Below, piece after piece: positions 48,848-63,118 of a DNA stretch of 64,000 nucleotides; position 1 is the stretch's first letter; each line of letters starts with the position of its first letter. Under the pieces are notes generated by a model. It was not told the DNA's origin and ran no database searches. It saw nothing but the letters and a program-made list of their open reading frames with translations. A program made the position numbers and the translations under genes. Origin of the DNA: Opisthocomus hoazin (lineage: Eukaryota > Chordata > Aves > Opisthocomiformes > Opisthocomidae); contig NC_134454.1 in the NCBI RefSeq assembly GCF_030867145.1, positions 68,306,308 to 68,370,307 of the forward strand, given 5' to 3'.

Positions 48848-51800
48848 GTATCTGATTTTTTGGTAAAGATTTTACAGCCTAGATTTTCAATTGTTCTCTT
48901 TTGGTAAGATATTTCTTGTTTTATTTTTAAATAAAAGGTATTGGCTGAAGCATGAGGAGTATCAGGGCTATTGGTCAGATGTGCTCATTTATTCTTTCAA
49001 GTAAATACTCTGATATTTACCATGTGACATTACGAATAGATGGGGATGGGCAGCATGGAAATGTCTATAGTCTGTTCAGAGGAGTAGTAGCTGGTATGCC
49101 TTCTCCTGTACAGGTGAAAATTACTTAGATTCAGGTATATTACAAGTGACTACTTCAGTGTATTTTACAATATTTGCCTTTATGACATTCACTACAATCC
49201 TTTTTTTGTTTATTTGTTTAGATGTACAGTTGTAAATATCTGGATTAAACACCTTCTTTAATCACTTCTGTAGTCAGAGTTCTGTGGCTTGTCTTTTCAG
49301 TACTGAGATAAAAGATTCACTTTTGAGGCTTTAACTGCGCAGAATGGGTCTGACAAGCTTAATAAAATTATTATAATGCACTTTGGAAGTGCCCTGTCCA
49401 CCCTTGTCTCTTGTGACTGAGATGTGTAGAAGACACCGTGTACAAAAGCCAAGAGGCTAATGGGGCAAGCTCACTGCTCACTGTCAGCTTTGAAATTAGA
49501 CCTCTCACAGAACTGCTTGTGAGCTGTAATCCTCAGAAACTTTGTTACAAATATTAATTCCTTCAGTCACTTGTATTATTAATGTTGTGCTGACAACATT
49601 GTTTCTGTAGCACCTTTTGTTCTGTACCACATCAGGTTGTGAAAGAGGAGTCTGCTTCAGTTTGTTTTTACACGAAGAAGTGATAAAAGTGTGAGGCAAG
49701 GCTGTAAATAGCTTTATGTGTAGCTCTGGTGTTCAGGAAGTCCACTTATTTAACTTCTAACCATGAACATGACACATTTTGGAGAAGGTTGGGAGGAGGG
49801 AGTGCAAAACACGGGAGCTGTTAGAGCTCTCTGTGCCGTCCTTCAATGAGTGTTCGAAAAGTTATGGGGGGAAAAATCCCCCAGCTGAATTTCGGATTGT
49901 CCTGAAACTGCTTCTCATAAACTGAAGTGGTCCACTTGATCTATTAGGGAAACTTATCTGAAAGTTGCAGAAAAAAAGGGTTCCTGAACATGGAGTGGAC
50001 TGCACGGAGTTCTGGTTTGATCCAGAGTTTTTCCTGATCTGTTGAAATGAGGCTGCTGCTGTATTTTAAAACTGAGCATCTTAGATACCCCATTTCATCT
50101 ACATTTAAAAGTATGGGATGGAAAATTGCTTCTGGAGCTGTGGAAATTGTGCAATTTGGTGTTCTTGCTTTCATCCTGTCGAGACTTTACACGTGTCCGT
50201 GTGAAGTGTGATTGCATGCCATCGGTTCCTTTCATCCAAGGTGCTGGAGCGTTGGACAAAGCTTGGTTGAATCTAGACAGGCTTTTGTGATAAGCAAGGG
50301 AGCTGCTTTTACAGATGGTAAAATTATATGACCTTGACTCACCAGTTGAGCCAACAGCAGTGAGAAAAGGTCCAATCAGTGGGAAAGCATCGTGCTTTTC
50401 GGATATAGTCAGCTGGATAAACCTGCAGGTCTATAATGTGTATGGAAGACAGCGAGAGTGTGTGAAAGCAGTTTCCTTAGTTTGAGTGTGAACAGTAACA
50501 TCATCTTTAGGTGAGATAGTAGAGAAAGAGTGGAGGCAAACCGCTGCACTTAGAAACCCGCTCGGGTGGTGAGGACTGCGGTGTTGCTTTAGGTTCGGGC
50601 AGTGGAGTGTGGCCTGGTAATTTTGTGTAGTGACTGGAATATTGAACTGGAACCCAACATTTTGGTTTTGCTCACAGCTTTGCTATGCTAACTGATGGAA
50701 AAAGTGCCACTTTCTCTCTGGTGACTGGGTGCTTCATGCAAAGAGTGAACCAAACACACTGACCTCTTGCAAAGCACTGAAACCTGTACGTGAAAAATGC
50801 TATGTAAGCCCTTTGTTGATAACTTAAATGCATAGTTATATATAAGCCTAATCTTTCTTTATACTGGAGATGGTCCAGTTTTCTTCTCTTTTACTGCTGT
50901 TGCTTGCTGAGTAGACTATTAGACACTTGTCTGTTTCTTGTATACTGTTGTTTTACAGGAACATTAGTATTAGGCTGAGTACTCTGCGGCTTGCCAAGCT
51001 TCTGCGCTGGAAGTATTATTGTCTCCTGTGTTATTCTGATGTGGCATATCCATTGCCTAATGCACTTTGTTGATGGGGTAAATTTTTTGAGCTATTTGTA
51101 TTTGGCAATCTTTCAGGATTTGAAGGAGGAGAAAAAATAAGTGCAGTTGACGTAGCCAGATGTAGCTGGTTCGTCCCTACGTGCTGTCTAGCTGAGCTGA
51201 TCTATTTTAAACTGCAGAGATGTCCTGTGGTTCTGGGTGGTCTCTGAATGCTTGGAAAGATGGTAAAAGCTACATTTTACTACAGTGGTGGAAAATATTG
51301 ATAGAAGATGGAAGCATCTGACAGCATACCTGTGATTAAACCTGTGCATTAATGTGGTGTTTCATTCTGTTCTTCTGTGAAGTTACCATGTGGTGTCTTA
51401 CACTGATTTTGAAAAGCTCTGCTGTTATAAACTTACACCCTGCATATTGCTACTTTATGCGCTGTTCTTGAGCTTCCTGAAAGTGCAAAATAATCAAGAC
51501 TTCTAAAAATTCCTCTTAGCAAAGGAACTAAGGTCCAGCTAACTAGATCTGGAGCAGAAGTAAACCTTCACAGCTGTGTAATGTTGTTAATATATTTTGC
51601 CCGTAATATCAGCCTCTGCTTTGCATTCTGTGTTATGAAAGTCCTGCATGTTGATTGCTTGGAAATTGAACAAAGAGCTGATACATTTTTAAAGCTGGAT
51701 TTTTGTAAGAAGATCCGGTTTAAAAAATGTTGTAAAACACTTTTGCTGATCAAGCCCATTAATGATTTTAGGTGATGGAGGGTTTTGTTTTCGTGTAAGC

Positions 51801-54800
51801 TTCTGAGGTTAGGTTGTCATCTGAATACTGTCCCATGCAGCATTCCTTTGCCCTTGGAACAGCCTTTTTCTTTTGTCTCTATGGGCCTTTGACTGCTCTG
51901 AGTCACCTTGACTGGATGTTTCCTCTCTCTAATGCTTGTATGCTGCTATGAATGTTCCTATTCCGTACAGTTTGTTGAGTCCTGACCCCCAGGGCTTTCC
52001 CGGGAACCCTTTGGAAGTCCAACACTTCTGTAGTCCTTAGAAAGGTACCTGCACAGCAAGCAGAAAAGAGCCTTTCTGGAACTGACATTAGTACTGAGTC
52101 AAAGTAAAGGTGCTCCCATTTTTGTGTTCACACTGTGTGCCCAACCTCTGTCCAACTGGATCACCCTCCAAGGACTGCAGTCACCTCAAAAGGGAAAGGT
52201 GCTCTAGAAGCTGTGTAAACAGCATCCAAGACGTCTTGAGTGGTAACCGAAAGCTTACTCAAATTTCAGACAGAAAACCTGGGGTTTGTAATATGCTAAT
52301 TTCCATACATTCATCCCTGGACTCAAAGTGTAAGCACAGTGCAATCTTGACAAGTGACTTAGACTACAGTCTGAGTCTACAGAGTCATTCCCTCCAGCTG
52401 TCCCTAACATTCAGACATTTCTTTGCTATCTGTTCTTCATCCCTCTGTGATTCCTCATTTGAGTACAACGTGGACTTGCTGGGAAGCATCTGGCTTTTCT
52501 ACCTCACCTGCATTTGTGAAACCGTGTTTCACTTCTGCAGTGACTCTGTTCAAGTATAGACTAATGATTTCTCTTTTTTTAAGTTGACAGCTTCTTTGGG
52601 ATGTAGGAAAAAACCTCAGGAGTATCAGGAGAAATTAGAAGTCTATTCATGTTCTTACTGCTCAGTTTAGTTCTTCTGGCGGAGAGGCCTGAGTCTCCAG
52701 GTGACAGTATAATGCACCTTCGTGGGTTGCCGGACACTAAAGCTCATGAGTATGTTTCTTAGTGATAAATTAGTCCTTTCATCATGCTGAAGAGTGCTGA
52801 TTTAAACAACAACAGAAGACGCAAAAACCTAAGGCCTTGCTATCTCACTGCATATTCCTCAGTGATTCAGAACCTCCAACTGCAGGTATACAAATTACCA
52901 GCTCTGGACTGGAAAAATTTAGGATGTGGCAGTGCAGTCGCTTCCTGGAGCACTCCAGAAAGCACATTCACAACAGTAGCTGGTGTGCCAAGACAGAACT
53001 TGGGAGCAGCAGCTTTTCTCGTGGTACTGTCAGCATGTTTCCCTGGGTAGGGGGAGTGTTCTGAGACCCTAGTTCAAAAACGCATAGCACAGATTTCCTG
53101 TAAAATGGCTTTTGTCACCGTAAAGCTCCGTTGTCCCCTCTCCCTGTGCAGCTGCTGCCTGTGTCGTGCTTGCCGAAGTTCAGGGTTGCGTTGTGTGGGT
53201 CGTTGCAAGAGGTGCAGGCACAGCTGGTTCCAGCTTTCTTTTGAAAGAGCCTCCCAGGGAGGGTGCAGTTGCTGGTGTTTACAGTGCTCAACAGCATGTC
53301 CACTATGCTGTGGTAGCTTAAAAAAAGGAGGAGAGGGACGGGTGGGTGTTAGTTCTAGGTCAGCTGCCTTGAAAATTTATGCTTGCCTAATGCAACGCAA
53401 GCGAAATCAAAGCAGAAAGAATGCATTATTTTGCTGCCTAGAATATTGGCCTAGGACCCAGAGGGTGGGTAGGTTGAGAAAGTGCAAGGCGGTGGGAAAC
53501 AATGGTAAAGGAAATTAGCCCACGTCAGCATGAGAGTGGTGTGGGAGCAGTTCAGCTTTTGTAAATTGCTGCATGAAAGAGTGAATAAAATAATATGTTG
53601 CAACTCTGCACCGGTGTTATCAGTGTTACTACTTACTAATATTCTGAACCCAGCAAGATTACAGCTGGTGCAATAAAAGTTCCGTAAAATGACGTTGACT
53701 TTGCAATGTCTTTTTGCCAGGGCGATTATAGTGACAGCAGCCAAGTTGAGTGTATGCTATAGGCAAGATGTGTCTGTAGAAAAATATTTCTTTCGTTGAT
53801 AGTGATGAATATATTTCACTTGCTTACGTCTTCTTTCTTAAGGTGAATATTGTGTTCCTAAGTTAATGATATCTATTTTTTTTAATCTCCCCTTCCTTTG
53901 AAACTTCTTTTTTGCTGTACTTTCATGTTACAGAAGACAGCACCGTCTCCCTGTCTTTGTCTACCATGTGTGGAAATTTATAGTCTAATTTTGCTGTATT
54001 TATTTTTCTCTAGTGCTGAATAGCTACAGGTACGTTGCTGTTGATTACTTAGTTACAAGGTGTCTTTGGAAATAAGAAGGCTTGTCTGCTTTTTTTCCAT
54101 TGCTATTGGCTAGATTAGCAAGATGTTACCGTTTGTTTTAAGGAGTCTTCTTGGGAAGCTGAAGTCCAACTCTGCATTTCTCTTTCTGTTTAGCTTCCAC
54201 AGAGTGCCTCTTCTCCCCTCCCCCCCACCCCCCGTGACTATTTAATGACAATTTATGGCATTGTTCTGTTAAGTGATGGGGAAAGACAAACTAAGTTCTT
54301 TACGGGTCCTTGGTAGCAAATTGCTTCTATTTGTAGTTAATTGAACATATGAGATTCTCATATGCAGTTAACTCACGTGTATTAAATCTTAACTGTTAAT
54401 GAGGATAGATGATATGACGGAGCCAGCTCAGTGACTCAGCTTGCCACAGAACGAAGGAGATGGTCTCACTCATGTCCCTTCTCACATTTTGGCATGAGTA
54501 ACTTTAATCCAGCAGGTGGATACAAGCAGTAGTACTCATAACCAGAGTCATTTTTAAGCCGTACTACTGGGAGGTTCAAGAATGATACAGACTTCGGGTA
54601 ATGGTATCACAGAGGAGGAGGAGGAGGGAGAGCTTTAGACTGATGATAAATCTTGGCAGTGTTAGCTGCGTGTTTTACTTGTGACCTTCCCTCTGTCAGG
54701 TATATTGGGAAGGTATTGATAACTGATACGAGGATGCTTTTATCTGCATTCCATGTGCTTCACCTTGAGAGAGGTGTCCGGTAGAATGTTGAAGAGTCTA

Positions 54801-56221
54801 ACCAAAGCATTCAAATAACTACAGTGTGTACTGAAAACAAGCAATCTTCATCCCCACAATGAGAAGAAATTAAATGTGATTAGTCCTATTTTGTGGATGT
54901 GTCCACAAAACCCCATCACTTTTAGTCTTCTAAAATGTAAACTTTGGATGTCATCAGACATCTTTGATCCCTGTCTTTCAAAATATTTAGTTAATCACTT
55001 GCACTTCCTCTACCTTTTTAGAGCTTACCTGTAAATTGTGTCTTAAAAATAATGTACTTCCTATGCAGGTTAAAAAACCCAGACTGTGCTATCTTTGCAG
55101 TGCAGGTAAATACCACTCCTTACCCCTGTAGTTCAGTACAGGGTTTCATATTCTGGTTTGCTTTAGAAACACGACAGATAAATATAGGTAAGAATTGTTT
55201 ATATCAGAACTGTCTCTACTGTAGAGGAAAAAACCAGAATGGGTAACAGCTCAGCATATTACGAAGATGTTGGCTTGTACGGGAATGAGCGGGGAGCACT
55301 GCGTGTATCAGTTAGCACGACTGTGTGGTGCGGCTGAAAATACTCGATTGTGTTACTGCTGTCCAGCAGGTTATTGTTTTGTGAAAGTCTGTTTAAAGTG
55401 ACCCAAAGCTTAGTTGATCTGGTCTTGAAAGAAAAATTCAAATGCCGCAGAAAGTTTTCTAGTTACATAATAGGCAAGGAGAAAAAAGGAGAATCTGTGA
55501 ACTCCTTTGGTTAAGGAGGAGATTAATCTGAGTCAGATACAGCCCAATTAGTAAATCAATACTTAGTCGAAGGTCTTTGGTAAGGGTAATTGTATTTCAT
55601 TATCTAATGAAAGTGAGGTTGCATTAATTAAAATAATTACATCATAAGTGAACCTTATTTTGACTTCTAAGTGAAAGTTGTCATCTGATATGTGCCACAG
55701 AGCTCACCATGTACTCAGAGCTAGGTGACTTTGTTAGCTGGCATCACTGAGCCAGAACGAACCTTAAAGGAGCCAAGTGCAAGTCATGCACTGGGGGACC
55801 AACGAGAAGAGCTTCTGTCCTACACTGGGTGCAGGAGTCACTCAGTCCAGCAGAGGACTAGGCAGGTGAGACTCATTGGCTGCAGGATGGCTGGCATAAA
55901 AATGCTCAGGTAAAGAGTGTTTGGCAAAGGCAGGGGAGCACCGATAATAAGTTAAAATTCTAGGAGCTTTTTCCCCTTTTTATTTTTTTGCCTTTCTCTG
56001 AAACTTTGGGAAAATGGGGAGAGAAAACTAGTGAAGTTACAGTGATGTCCATGACATTCACTTCCTAAGTGAAGCTGGCAATCTTTTCAGGGGCCTGCCC
56101 AGAGTCTTTCTTGTACTTGAGTTAAACCGAGTTAAACTGACAACTGAGTTCAGAGCTGGAAAGAAACCCCCTTCCAGGCTGTGATTGCAGGGGCTGTTTG
56201 GACTTGTTGTGTCTTTCTATG

Positions 56222-56287
56222 TGATGTGGGACCCACAGAGGTCCCTTCCAACCCTGAACATTCTGTGATTCTGTGTGATTCTGTGAT
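56222..56287 (+). mobile_element. CR1 LINE 3'-end fragment
   Basis: About 65 bp: GACCCACAGAGGTCCCTTCC, then ACATTCTGTGATTCTGTGTGATTCTGTGA. This is the terminal segment of the same subfamily as the copies at 19.3 and 34.2 kb. It is severely 5'-truncated. Confidence 0.85.
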
Positions 56288-59200
56288 GACTTTCATATGC
56301 ATCGCTGCAACCCCAGGTGATGCATTTAAGATATTTAAGACATTGGCGATGCCAGATCTTTTCCTGCCTTACTGTAGGACAATATGATTTTTATGGCTTC
56401 GATTCTCGCCTTGTAGGCTGTCTCTTGTGGCTTATGATGGACAGAGTGATGACTTGCTGAGGTGCAGTATGTGAACTTCTTGACTGCCGATCTAGTACGT
56501 GATTGTCTATGAGTATGCAGGACCGGACATGATGATGCTGTGTCCTCCCTGCATGGTTTCATTATCAGCTTGAAGCGATCTATGATGGGGCTGCTACTCC
56601 CAGCTTTCTCCCTGCCTATGGTATCCCAGTTCGTGTGTCTCAATGTTTCCTTTGCACGAGCCTGTTAGCCTTTCAGGTCCAAATTGACTGAAAAATAGCC
56701 TTTTTTTCTCAAAAGCCTAAGCTTTCAGTTGGGTCAGTGAGCTACTGTGATACGTGCTGCAGCTGCCTGAGGAGCAGACCCATTGGCAGTGATACTGTGG
56801 GGCTGCTCACCAGTTCTTCCCCGATCAGCCATTGCTGGTGATTGGATCAGTGTAGATGGACCAGGAGAATGCCCATAAAATTCTGGCTGGCAGTTGGGCA
56901 CAAAATGGGGCTGTACCCCTGAAATCATTCCCATAGGAAGGGGATTCTCTGTGCCTGTTGCCAGTGTTCAGCCTTGTTGTCAAGTCTGCAGTTATCAGTT
57001 CTTTTAAGAATTTATAGGCAGGTGTGGAAGGAAATACAAATTGGTCTTTATTTCACGCAGCATCAGAATGGGAAATCCATTAGTCTGGCAGAAAACCAAT
57101 CTGAAGTGCGATTGAAATGAAACGTGTTTTCACTAGTTCTGCTACTTACAGACTACTTTATTCATGTAGGTGAATGACAGATTTGATGCTAGTTTAAAGA
57201 GCAAAGCATTGAATAAAGAGGTACCATGTGATTAATTCAGTATGGGTGACTACACAGGGTAAGTATTAGATCTCTTACTGAATACTGCCAATGGGGAATT
57301 TTACAAGTAGACATGCTAATATAGTTTCTAAACATCTTTCATCTGGTTTTAGGATGTCCATTTCTTTAAAAGGAATTTATATTTATTTTGAAATTTCCTA
57401 TTTTCTCCCCACTGTCTGCTCTAAAATGCACATGCAGAGGTTTTTGCTGCACTCTAAGGAGTAGGATTTGTGTTTCAAAACGGACTGGCTTCAAGGACAA
57501 AGTTTTAAATTTAATCAAGGTAACGACTAACTAATACATCTCTCAAAACTTGGACATTTATCAAAGTACCTCTATTGTATAGAATTTCCTTGCCTGCCTT
57601 CTGTCACTCACTTGGGCAGAACTATCATCTAACAGGAGCAGTGTTTACAAGCAATGTTATCAAAGAAGAAAAGGCCACCTAACACTGAGTGGATATAGCC
57701 AACTTGCCTGCGAGATGAATCTTTCAAAAAATGGGTTAGGTGGTTGAGAGGAGGCTTAAAGGATGAGGAATGTGATGGAAACTTCTCTTAGGGAAATCCA
57801 TAATAACAGGTGACACCTGGCTAAAATTTAAAACTTTGTTGCAGAATATAGGTGGGTAATCCGTCTAATGTAATAGGCAATTTGTATTTGTTTGCTGTGT
57901 GCATTAGGGAGCAATGTGGTTAGAATAACAGCAATTATGTAAGCACACAGCCTTGGGAAATAGGGAGGGCAGAGCTGGTATTTCCCAGGTAAGGCTTAAG
58001 ATACCATCTGTGAAACATCTTGATTTAATTACCTTCTGAACTTCAAGAGCAGGATTAACAACAGTATACCAAGTGATTCTGAAACATGAAAGTTTCATAA
58101 TTGTGCCTGAATATGTAAGCTGTCATTTCTTAAGCTATCATTTTGAAATCAGACCTGTGTGGGTCAATGCTTTCTTCAGGCTCTCCACAACTTCCAGCAG
58201 GCTCTGTGGGGTGGAGGGTCCCCCCTTCGTAACCTGCTTGCAGGGCCAGGGGGTAATGCTCCAGAACATTTGTTTTTGGGATCTGCCTTGGGTGGAAATT
58301 ACCCCGTTGAAATTTGTACTGTATTGTCATATTCTCCAGTCTTGTTGAGAGATCCCTGTAAAAGTACTTTGACCATCTTTCTAATAATTAGCTTTGCTCT
58401 CTAATGCAAATTCTTAATGTTTAGTGTTTTAAGTTCCCACTGAGCTTTAGAACTTGTTTCTGGAGTGATAGAGCTTCCATTAGATTGTTTCATTTTGCTT
58501 GGTTTTCTGTCAAGTTCTTCTGTTGGCTTGTTTTGTTCAGTTGCCATCAATCTAAACCACTTGTAAAATTACTATTTAAAAGCAAATCTTGATATCTGTT
58601 TTGATGTTTAAAAACTACGTAGGGGGAATAAATAAGCAATAAGAATGGCAAATATCTTTCATGTGGGTTAAGCAAAGGAATGCGAGAAACTTACTGTTCT
58701 CATTTAAAAATAAGGAATGTTTGAGGCATACCAGTAATTCCCATTACAGGAGTCACTAATAGTTTTGTGCACTAACTGAACTTGAGCACTTCCAACAGCT
58801 TATTACCTACTACTTGTCATCGTGAGGCATTCTCATATGGTTTGCTGTGGTATTTGTGGCATTTTTGGCTGGTGAAAGTGATCTTATTGTCTACCTTTGC
58901 CTCTCCAGTAAAGGTAATGGTACAACTCGAAATTGGTTCTGCCAGTCCGTATGCCTTAACTCAGCTGCACTTAGTGGGCTCTTTCAGCTGTCTACTGCGC
59001 TGCAGGGGACCAGAGGCCAGCAAATGGCTTTTCTCTTTTAACACAACCCTTTCCCTCATTTGCCTCACACCCCCTATTTTTATAATGGTGAACACACATT
59101 CGTTTAACGATCTCTTCAGAAATTATTTTACTACAGCTGGCTTGAACCTAGGTGCACAATATTACTTCCACTGACATTTTTAAATAAAAAGAAAAGAAAG

Positions 59201-62200
59201 AAAAATAGCGCTTATTTCTTTCTAAGAACTGAGTACCTTGCATATGACTTTGAGGTGATTTCAGTGCTTGTTTTCTGAATGCATGTGCTTCAGAGGACTG
59301 CCTCTATGTTCAGAACTTTTCAGGCTGGGCAGACTGAATTTATATGACTGCATTTTAAAAATTTGTGTAAATTGTTTCCAATATGTCATTTAAAATAACC
59401 TAACTTTGAACATTAGTCTGCTAATGTGACTTCCCTAGTTCTGAGAGTTTACTACAGTCTAGACACTGTTTTAAAAAGAAAATTCCCTACTGTTAGTGCA
59501 TTTTAGTTGCATTTTTTAGTTTTGTTACAAGCAGAAAATGGAACGTTGGAAGTAAAAGTGCCAATTTGCTGATTCTGTAACCACATTAGCAGGTATACCA
59601 AATGTGTACTTTCCTGACTGAACTGTGGTTATACAAATGCTTAATGTGCAGAGGAGTTTTCAGCATGAAAAACTGAAGCTCTGTATTTCATAAATGACCT
59701 TCTCTGCCCCCAAGTCTTTGTCCCTTCAGGCAAAATATTTGCAGTCTTAACGTTTAGAGGATAAGTTCTGTGGACTTCAAAACTGCCAAATGTTATGGAA
59801 GATTGTATTATTGGTAAAGCATTATCAGGTTACTTCTTAACAAGATGGTTGTACTGTAAAAAAGAAGCCTTTCAAAAATGATTTGATTTTTTTCTGAATC
59901 GCAAGCTAGTTGTTTATCTTGTGTGTGGGTATGTGAGGTTTTTTACTCTTCTATTTTTTTTAAAAAAGGCAAGCCTTGATTACATTATTTTCCAGTACGT
60001 ATGAATTTATGTGTGAAGTAAGTGTAACAGGATAAGACAAGCTACGTTCCATGCTGCCATTAACCCTACTTGTAGGTAGATAACAAACAAAAAATCCTGA
60101 AAACTTAACATGAATGCAGACAATTATTCATAGAAATGGACTTCCAAAGGAAAACGAGGTAGCTAGTTCATATTCAGAATAATTGATCATTCAGTATGTC
60201 TGTGTGGTGAGGCTGTGGCTGCTCTGTGGCTGGTACATCCTTCTCTCAAGGATAATAACTGAACTGCAAAAACTTTCAGAGTTTAATACCTGCTGTGGAG
60301 TTCTATCTTGCATGCCACGTTATGAATAGAAAAGAAACCTTGAAAGCTAAGAGCCTCTGCTGTTTTACCTCTTGTGAAATGTTTTAAACGGAGAAGAGCT
60401 GTGAGTGCTGGGGTCAGGAGAGGTGTGACAAATGCCTCTCCATCTGTATGGCAGGGGCTGGGAACCATGAGAATTCACTGTATTCATCATCTGCCACCTT
60501 TCTAGTATGAGTAGAAGCGATCTATTGGAAATGGTCTGGTTCCAGATAAAAAGCTTGCTTTTGGTCCCAGTGCCTAGTAGGTGTAAAGGTTGCTATTTAA
60601 ACACTGACAGCATTTGTCAGACTCCTAATGCAAAATTGATGCAGTGTTGATTAGTCAAGTGGAAAAATGTAAAGAATTCTGTATTTGTGAGCATGCAGTT
60701 GTCAGGATGAGAGCTTTGCACTGTCGGAAGGAGGAAAATTCAATCAACACTGCGTAACCTCAAATTAATGGTAATTCATTTTGAGCCCAGCATCCGCTCC
60801 AGAATTTTCTGGATTTTGGAGAGCATGTTTTGAAGTGTTAGGTTACTTCTTTAACATAGGTTTTGGTTAGCATGCTGAGCTAGCCTGTCTGAGTGCCTGT
60901 AACACCTTCATCAGGATGAGAGCAGGAAGACTGACTGATAGTGAAATTAGGAAGCTGTTTTTCTTGTTGAAGTAGTGATTAAATGTAATGTGATTGTTTG
61001 TATTCAGTGAGTATATTTTTATTGAAGTACTGGGCCACACAGTGCACAAGGTGTCTGTAGGCTTTGGTAGAGTATCATTATAACTGCTGAACAGGGTACT
61101 TTCTGTATGTCATGCCTTGTCTTTTGATAGACCGTTCTCATGAGACTGAAATTGGAAGAATACTGGATTTCAAGGATAACCTACTGTAATCAATCTAACT
61201 AATTTAATAAAATAATTACTTATAAAATACAGAGTTTTAACACTTCCCTCCATCACCAGTTACTTACAGCTGAGTTGCCTGGTTGACATAGTTGCACGAT
61301 CTGAGGTACCTGGTGTTCAAGACAGGGTTGGGTATACATGTGATTAATATCATCCATAGTTTGGTTTATGGAGCAAAATGGCAGGGATATTTATAATTTG
61401 TCTCTGACCTTAAAATCCTTTTCTCTTGTGTGATTGCCAAAAGGGCCACTCAAGTTTCCATTAGAAAAGGAAGAGGATGTCCTCTGCTTCTTCAGATTTT
61501 GCCCGCACCTTTATAAACAGAGCTTAGTAGCAAACATGGTAATACAAACACAGGGCGTGTGAAAATGGTCGGCGTAAAGGCAGTGATGTTGCGTTGGGAA
61601 ATGCTGATGCCGGAGGATGGTATTTCTAGAAAACATGAACTTTAATAGAGACTTGCAGAGGTAATATTTTCTGAACGAGAAACTGATAATTGTTTCAGAT
61701 GTGCAGACACACAGGACAGAAGGGCGAGCAGGAAAACAAGTGGGTAGCAACATGAGAATTGGGAAGAGATAGATCAGACGAACTGTAATGAAAACAGCCT
61801 TGTCTGTGTTGCATCTTGTGATGAAGGATGTGTGCAGTGTACTTTGAGGAGCCTAAAAACTCCTGTGAAATGGCAGTGAACATGAGGTATTTGTAGAAGT
61901 GGAGATAGGGGTGAAATTGTTTTGCAGGACTGCTCAGGTGAGGACAAATGAGAAGATGATAGTGGGGAGATCTGAGGAGAAAGATGCATTACCATCAAGA
62001 GGGTGGAACTGGCTCTCCAAACCTGCAGCTGACTTAGCCTGGAGGAGATGCCGAAAGGCAGCCAGAGGAAAGGAGCTGGTTGTCAAAGTGTGCTGCAGCC
62101 TGGACTAACAAAGGCAAATTCTGCGTGAAGATTGCACAGAGATGCGGAGAGAAATCGTATGGCAAAATGAGACACTGAGTAGGAATAGGAGAGACACCCT

Positions 62201-62688
62201 TCAAATATGTTGGGATTTTTAAAAAAGCATTTTCTAGGGGGAGTGAGGGAGAGGAAGAGCTGATGAGTACTTGATTTTGAAGCAAAAATCAGTATTCATA
62301 TAAGCATACTTCTTTGAAAAGTTTTACAAGTGTGGGTGGTGCTGCCTGCAAACTGGATGTGCTGGATAATTTTTGTGAGTTAATGGTATTACTGGTGGTA
62401 CTGTGAGACTTCATGATCCCAGTGTGGAAACAGTTGATTCATCAGAGTGTGATTTGCATACTAATTCTAACACAGCTAATTATTGTATTTAAAAGGAGTA
62501 TGCAGACATATTGGCACCGTTCCTCCTTCCCACCTACCTCAGAAATACTTCTTAGTTAGAAAATTAAAGTTTTCTGTGGTGAATGTGGCGAATGTTGCAA
62601 AGCTGAACTTCTTCACATATCAGTGACTTGAAGTGGAGATGGCAATAAAAATGAATTTAAGCAGCTACTCTTTATTTGTATTTCCCCC
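56288..62688. other. Probable first intron of the CpG-island gene, right part
   Basis: About 6.4 kb of AT-rich sequence with no recognisable exon, repeat family or RNA gene. Open frames reach 130 codons (58782-59174) but contain no known motif and lack coding-like context. Confidence 0.5.
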
Positions 62689-62699
62689 TTAACTGCATT

Positions 62700-63118
62700 T
62701 CGGCGAAGCTACTGAAGGTGAAGGGTTCTGGAGCAGAGGCTCGCGCCGAGGGACCCTTTCTCCGGTGGCAAAACCGCAGCGGCGAGGCGGCAAAAAGCGC
62801 CGAGAGAGAGAGAGGAGACCCCAGCCTCCCCCCCCGAGCGGGAAAGCGGGAGGTGCCAACGAGCAGCAGCTCTGACTCAGCGGGGGCGGAGTCGAGTGTG
62901 ACAGCGGCCAAACCCCCTCAGGGATAAGAGCAGCTCCCAGGGAGCGCGAGCAACCAGAGCCGGCAAACAGAGCCGGGCGCAGCAGCCCGGGAGCGGCGCA
63001 GCAGTTTGCGCGGCAGTTCGCGCGGGCAGGGCGAGCGGGGAAGGCGACTGGCGGGGTACAGCCACCCCTTCTGGCAACTCAAGTAGTGGGCATCGCTCTT
63101 CCAGGAGATATTCTAGCC
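62700..63118 (+). promoter_or_regulatory. CR1 5' UTR with probable internal promoter
   Basis: About 420 bp, high G+C, with a GAGAGAGAGAG run at 62802-62813, a GGGGGCGGAG GC box at about 62881 and CpG-dense sequence. In LINEs the 5' UTR holds the internal promoter; that role is assigned here by position. It is not a host CpG-island promoter, because it leads straight into CR1 ORF1. Confidence 0.55.

Larger units (their letters stand above)
44181..56221. other. Probable first intron of the CpG-island gene, left part
   Basis: About 12 kb with no exon I can recognise. The first 1.7 kb past the island (to about 45.9 kb) is moderately GC-rich with a GC-rich patch at 45.54-45.62 kb, then the sequence becomes ordinary AT-rich DNA. 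It contains the second copy of the old dispersed repeat (48147), a T-run of 20 (48828-48847) and a C-rich patch at 54.22 kb. ELOVL7 coding sequence (histidine box HVFHH, start MAFSDLTSR) was looked for and not seen. Confidence 0.5.

Noticed and set aside
55770..55915. Possible very old CR1 fragment (CCAAGTGCAAGTCATGCACTGGGG resembles a CR1 ORF2 stretch)
   Set aside because: Similarity covers only about 25 bp and does not extend on either side, so chance cannot be excluded.
58782..59174. 130-codon frame as a candidate intronic gene
   Set aside because: No recognisable domain, AT-rich composition like its surroundings and no regulatory context; length is within chance for the region.
62676..63077. 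GC-rich segment as a host gene promoter with small proteins (83, 79 and 66 codons)
   Set aside because: It leads directly into CR1 ORF1 and its 3' part matches the CR1 5' UTR, so the composition is explained by the element.
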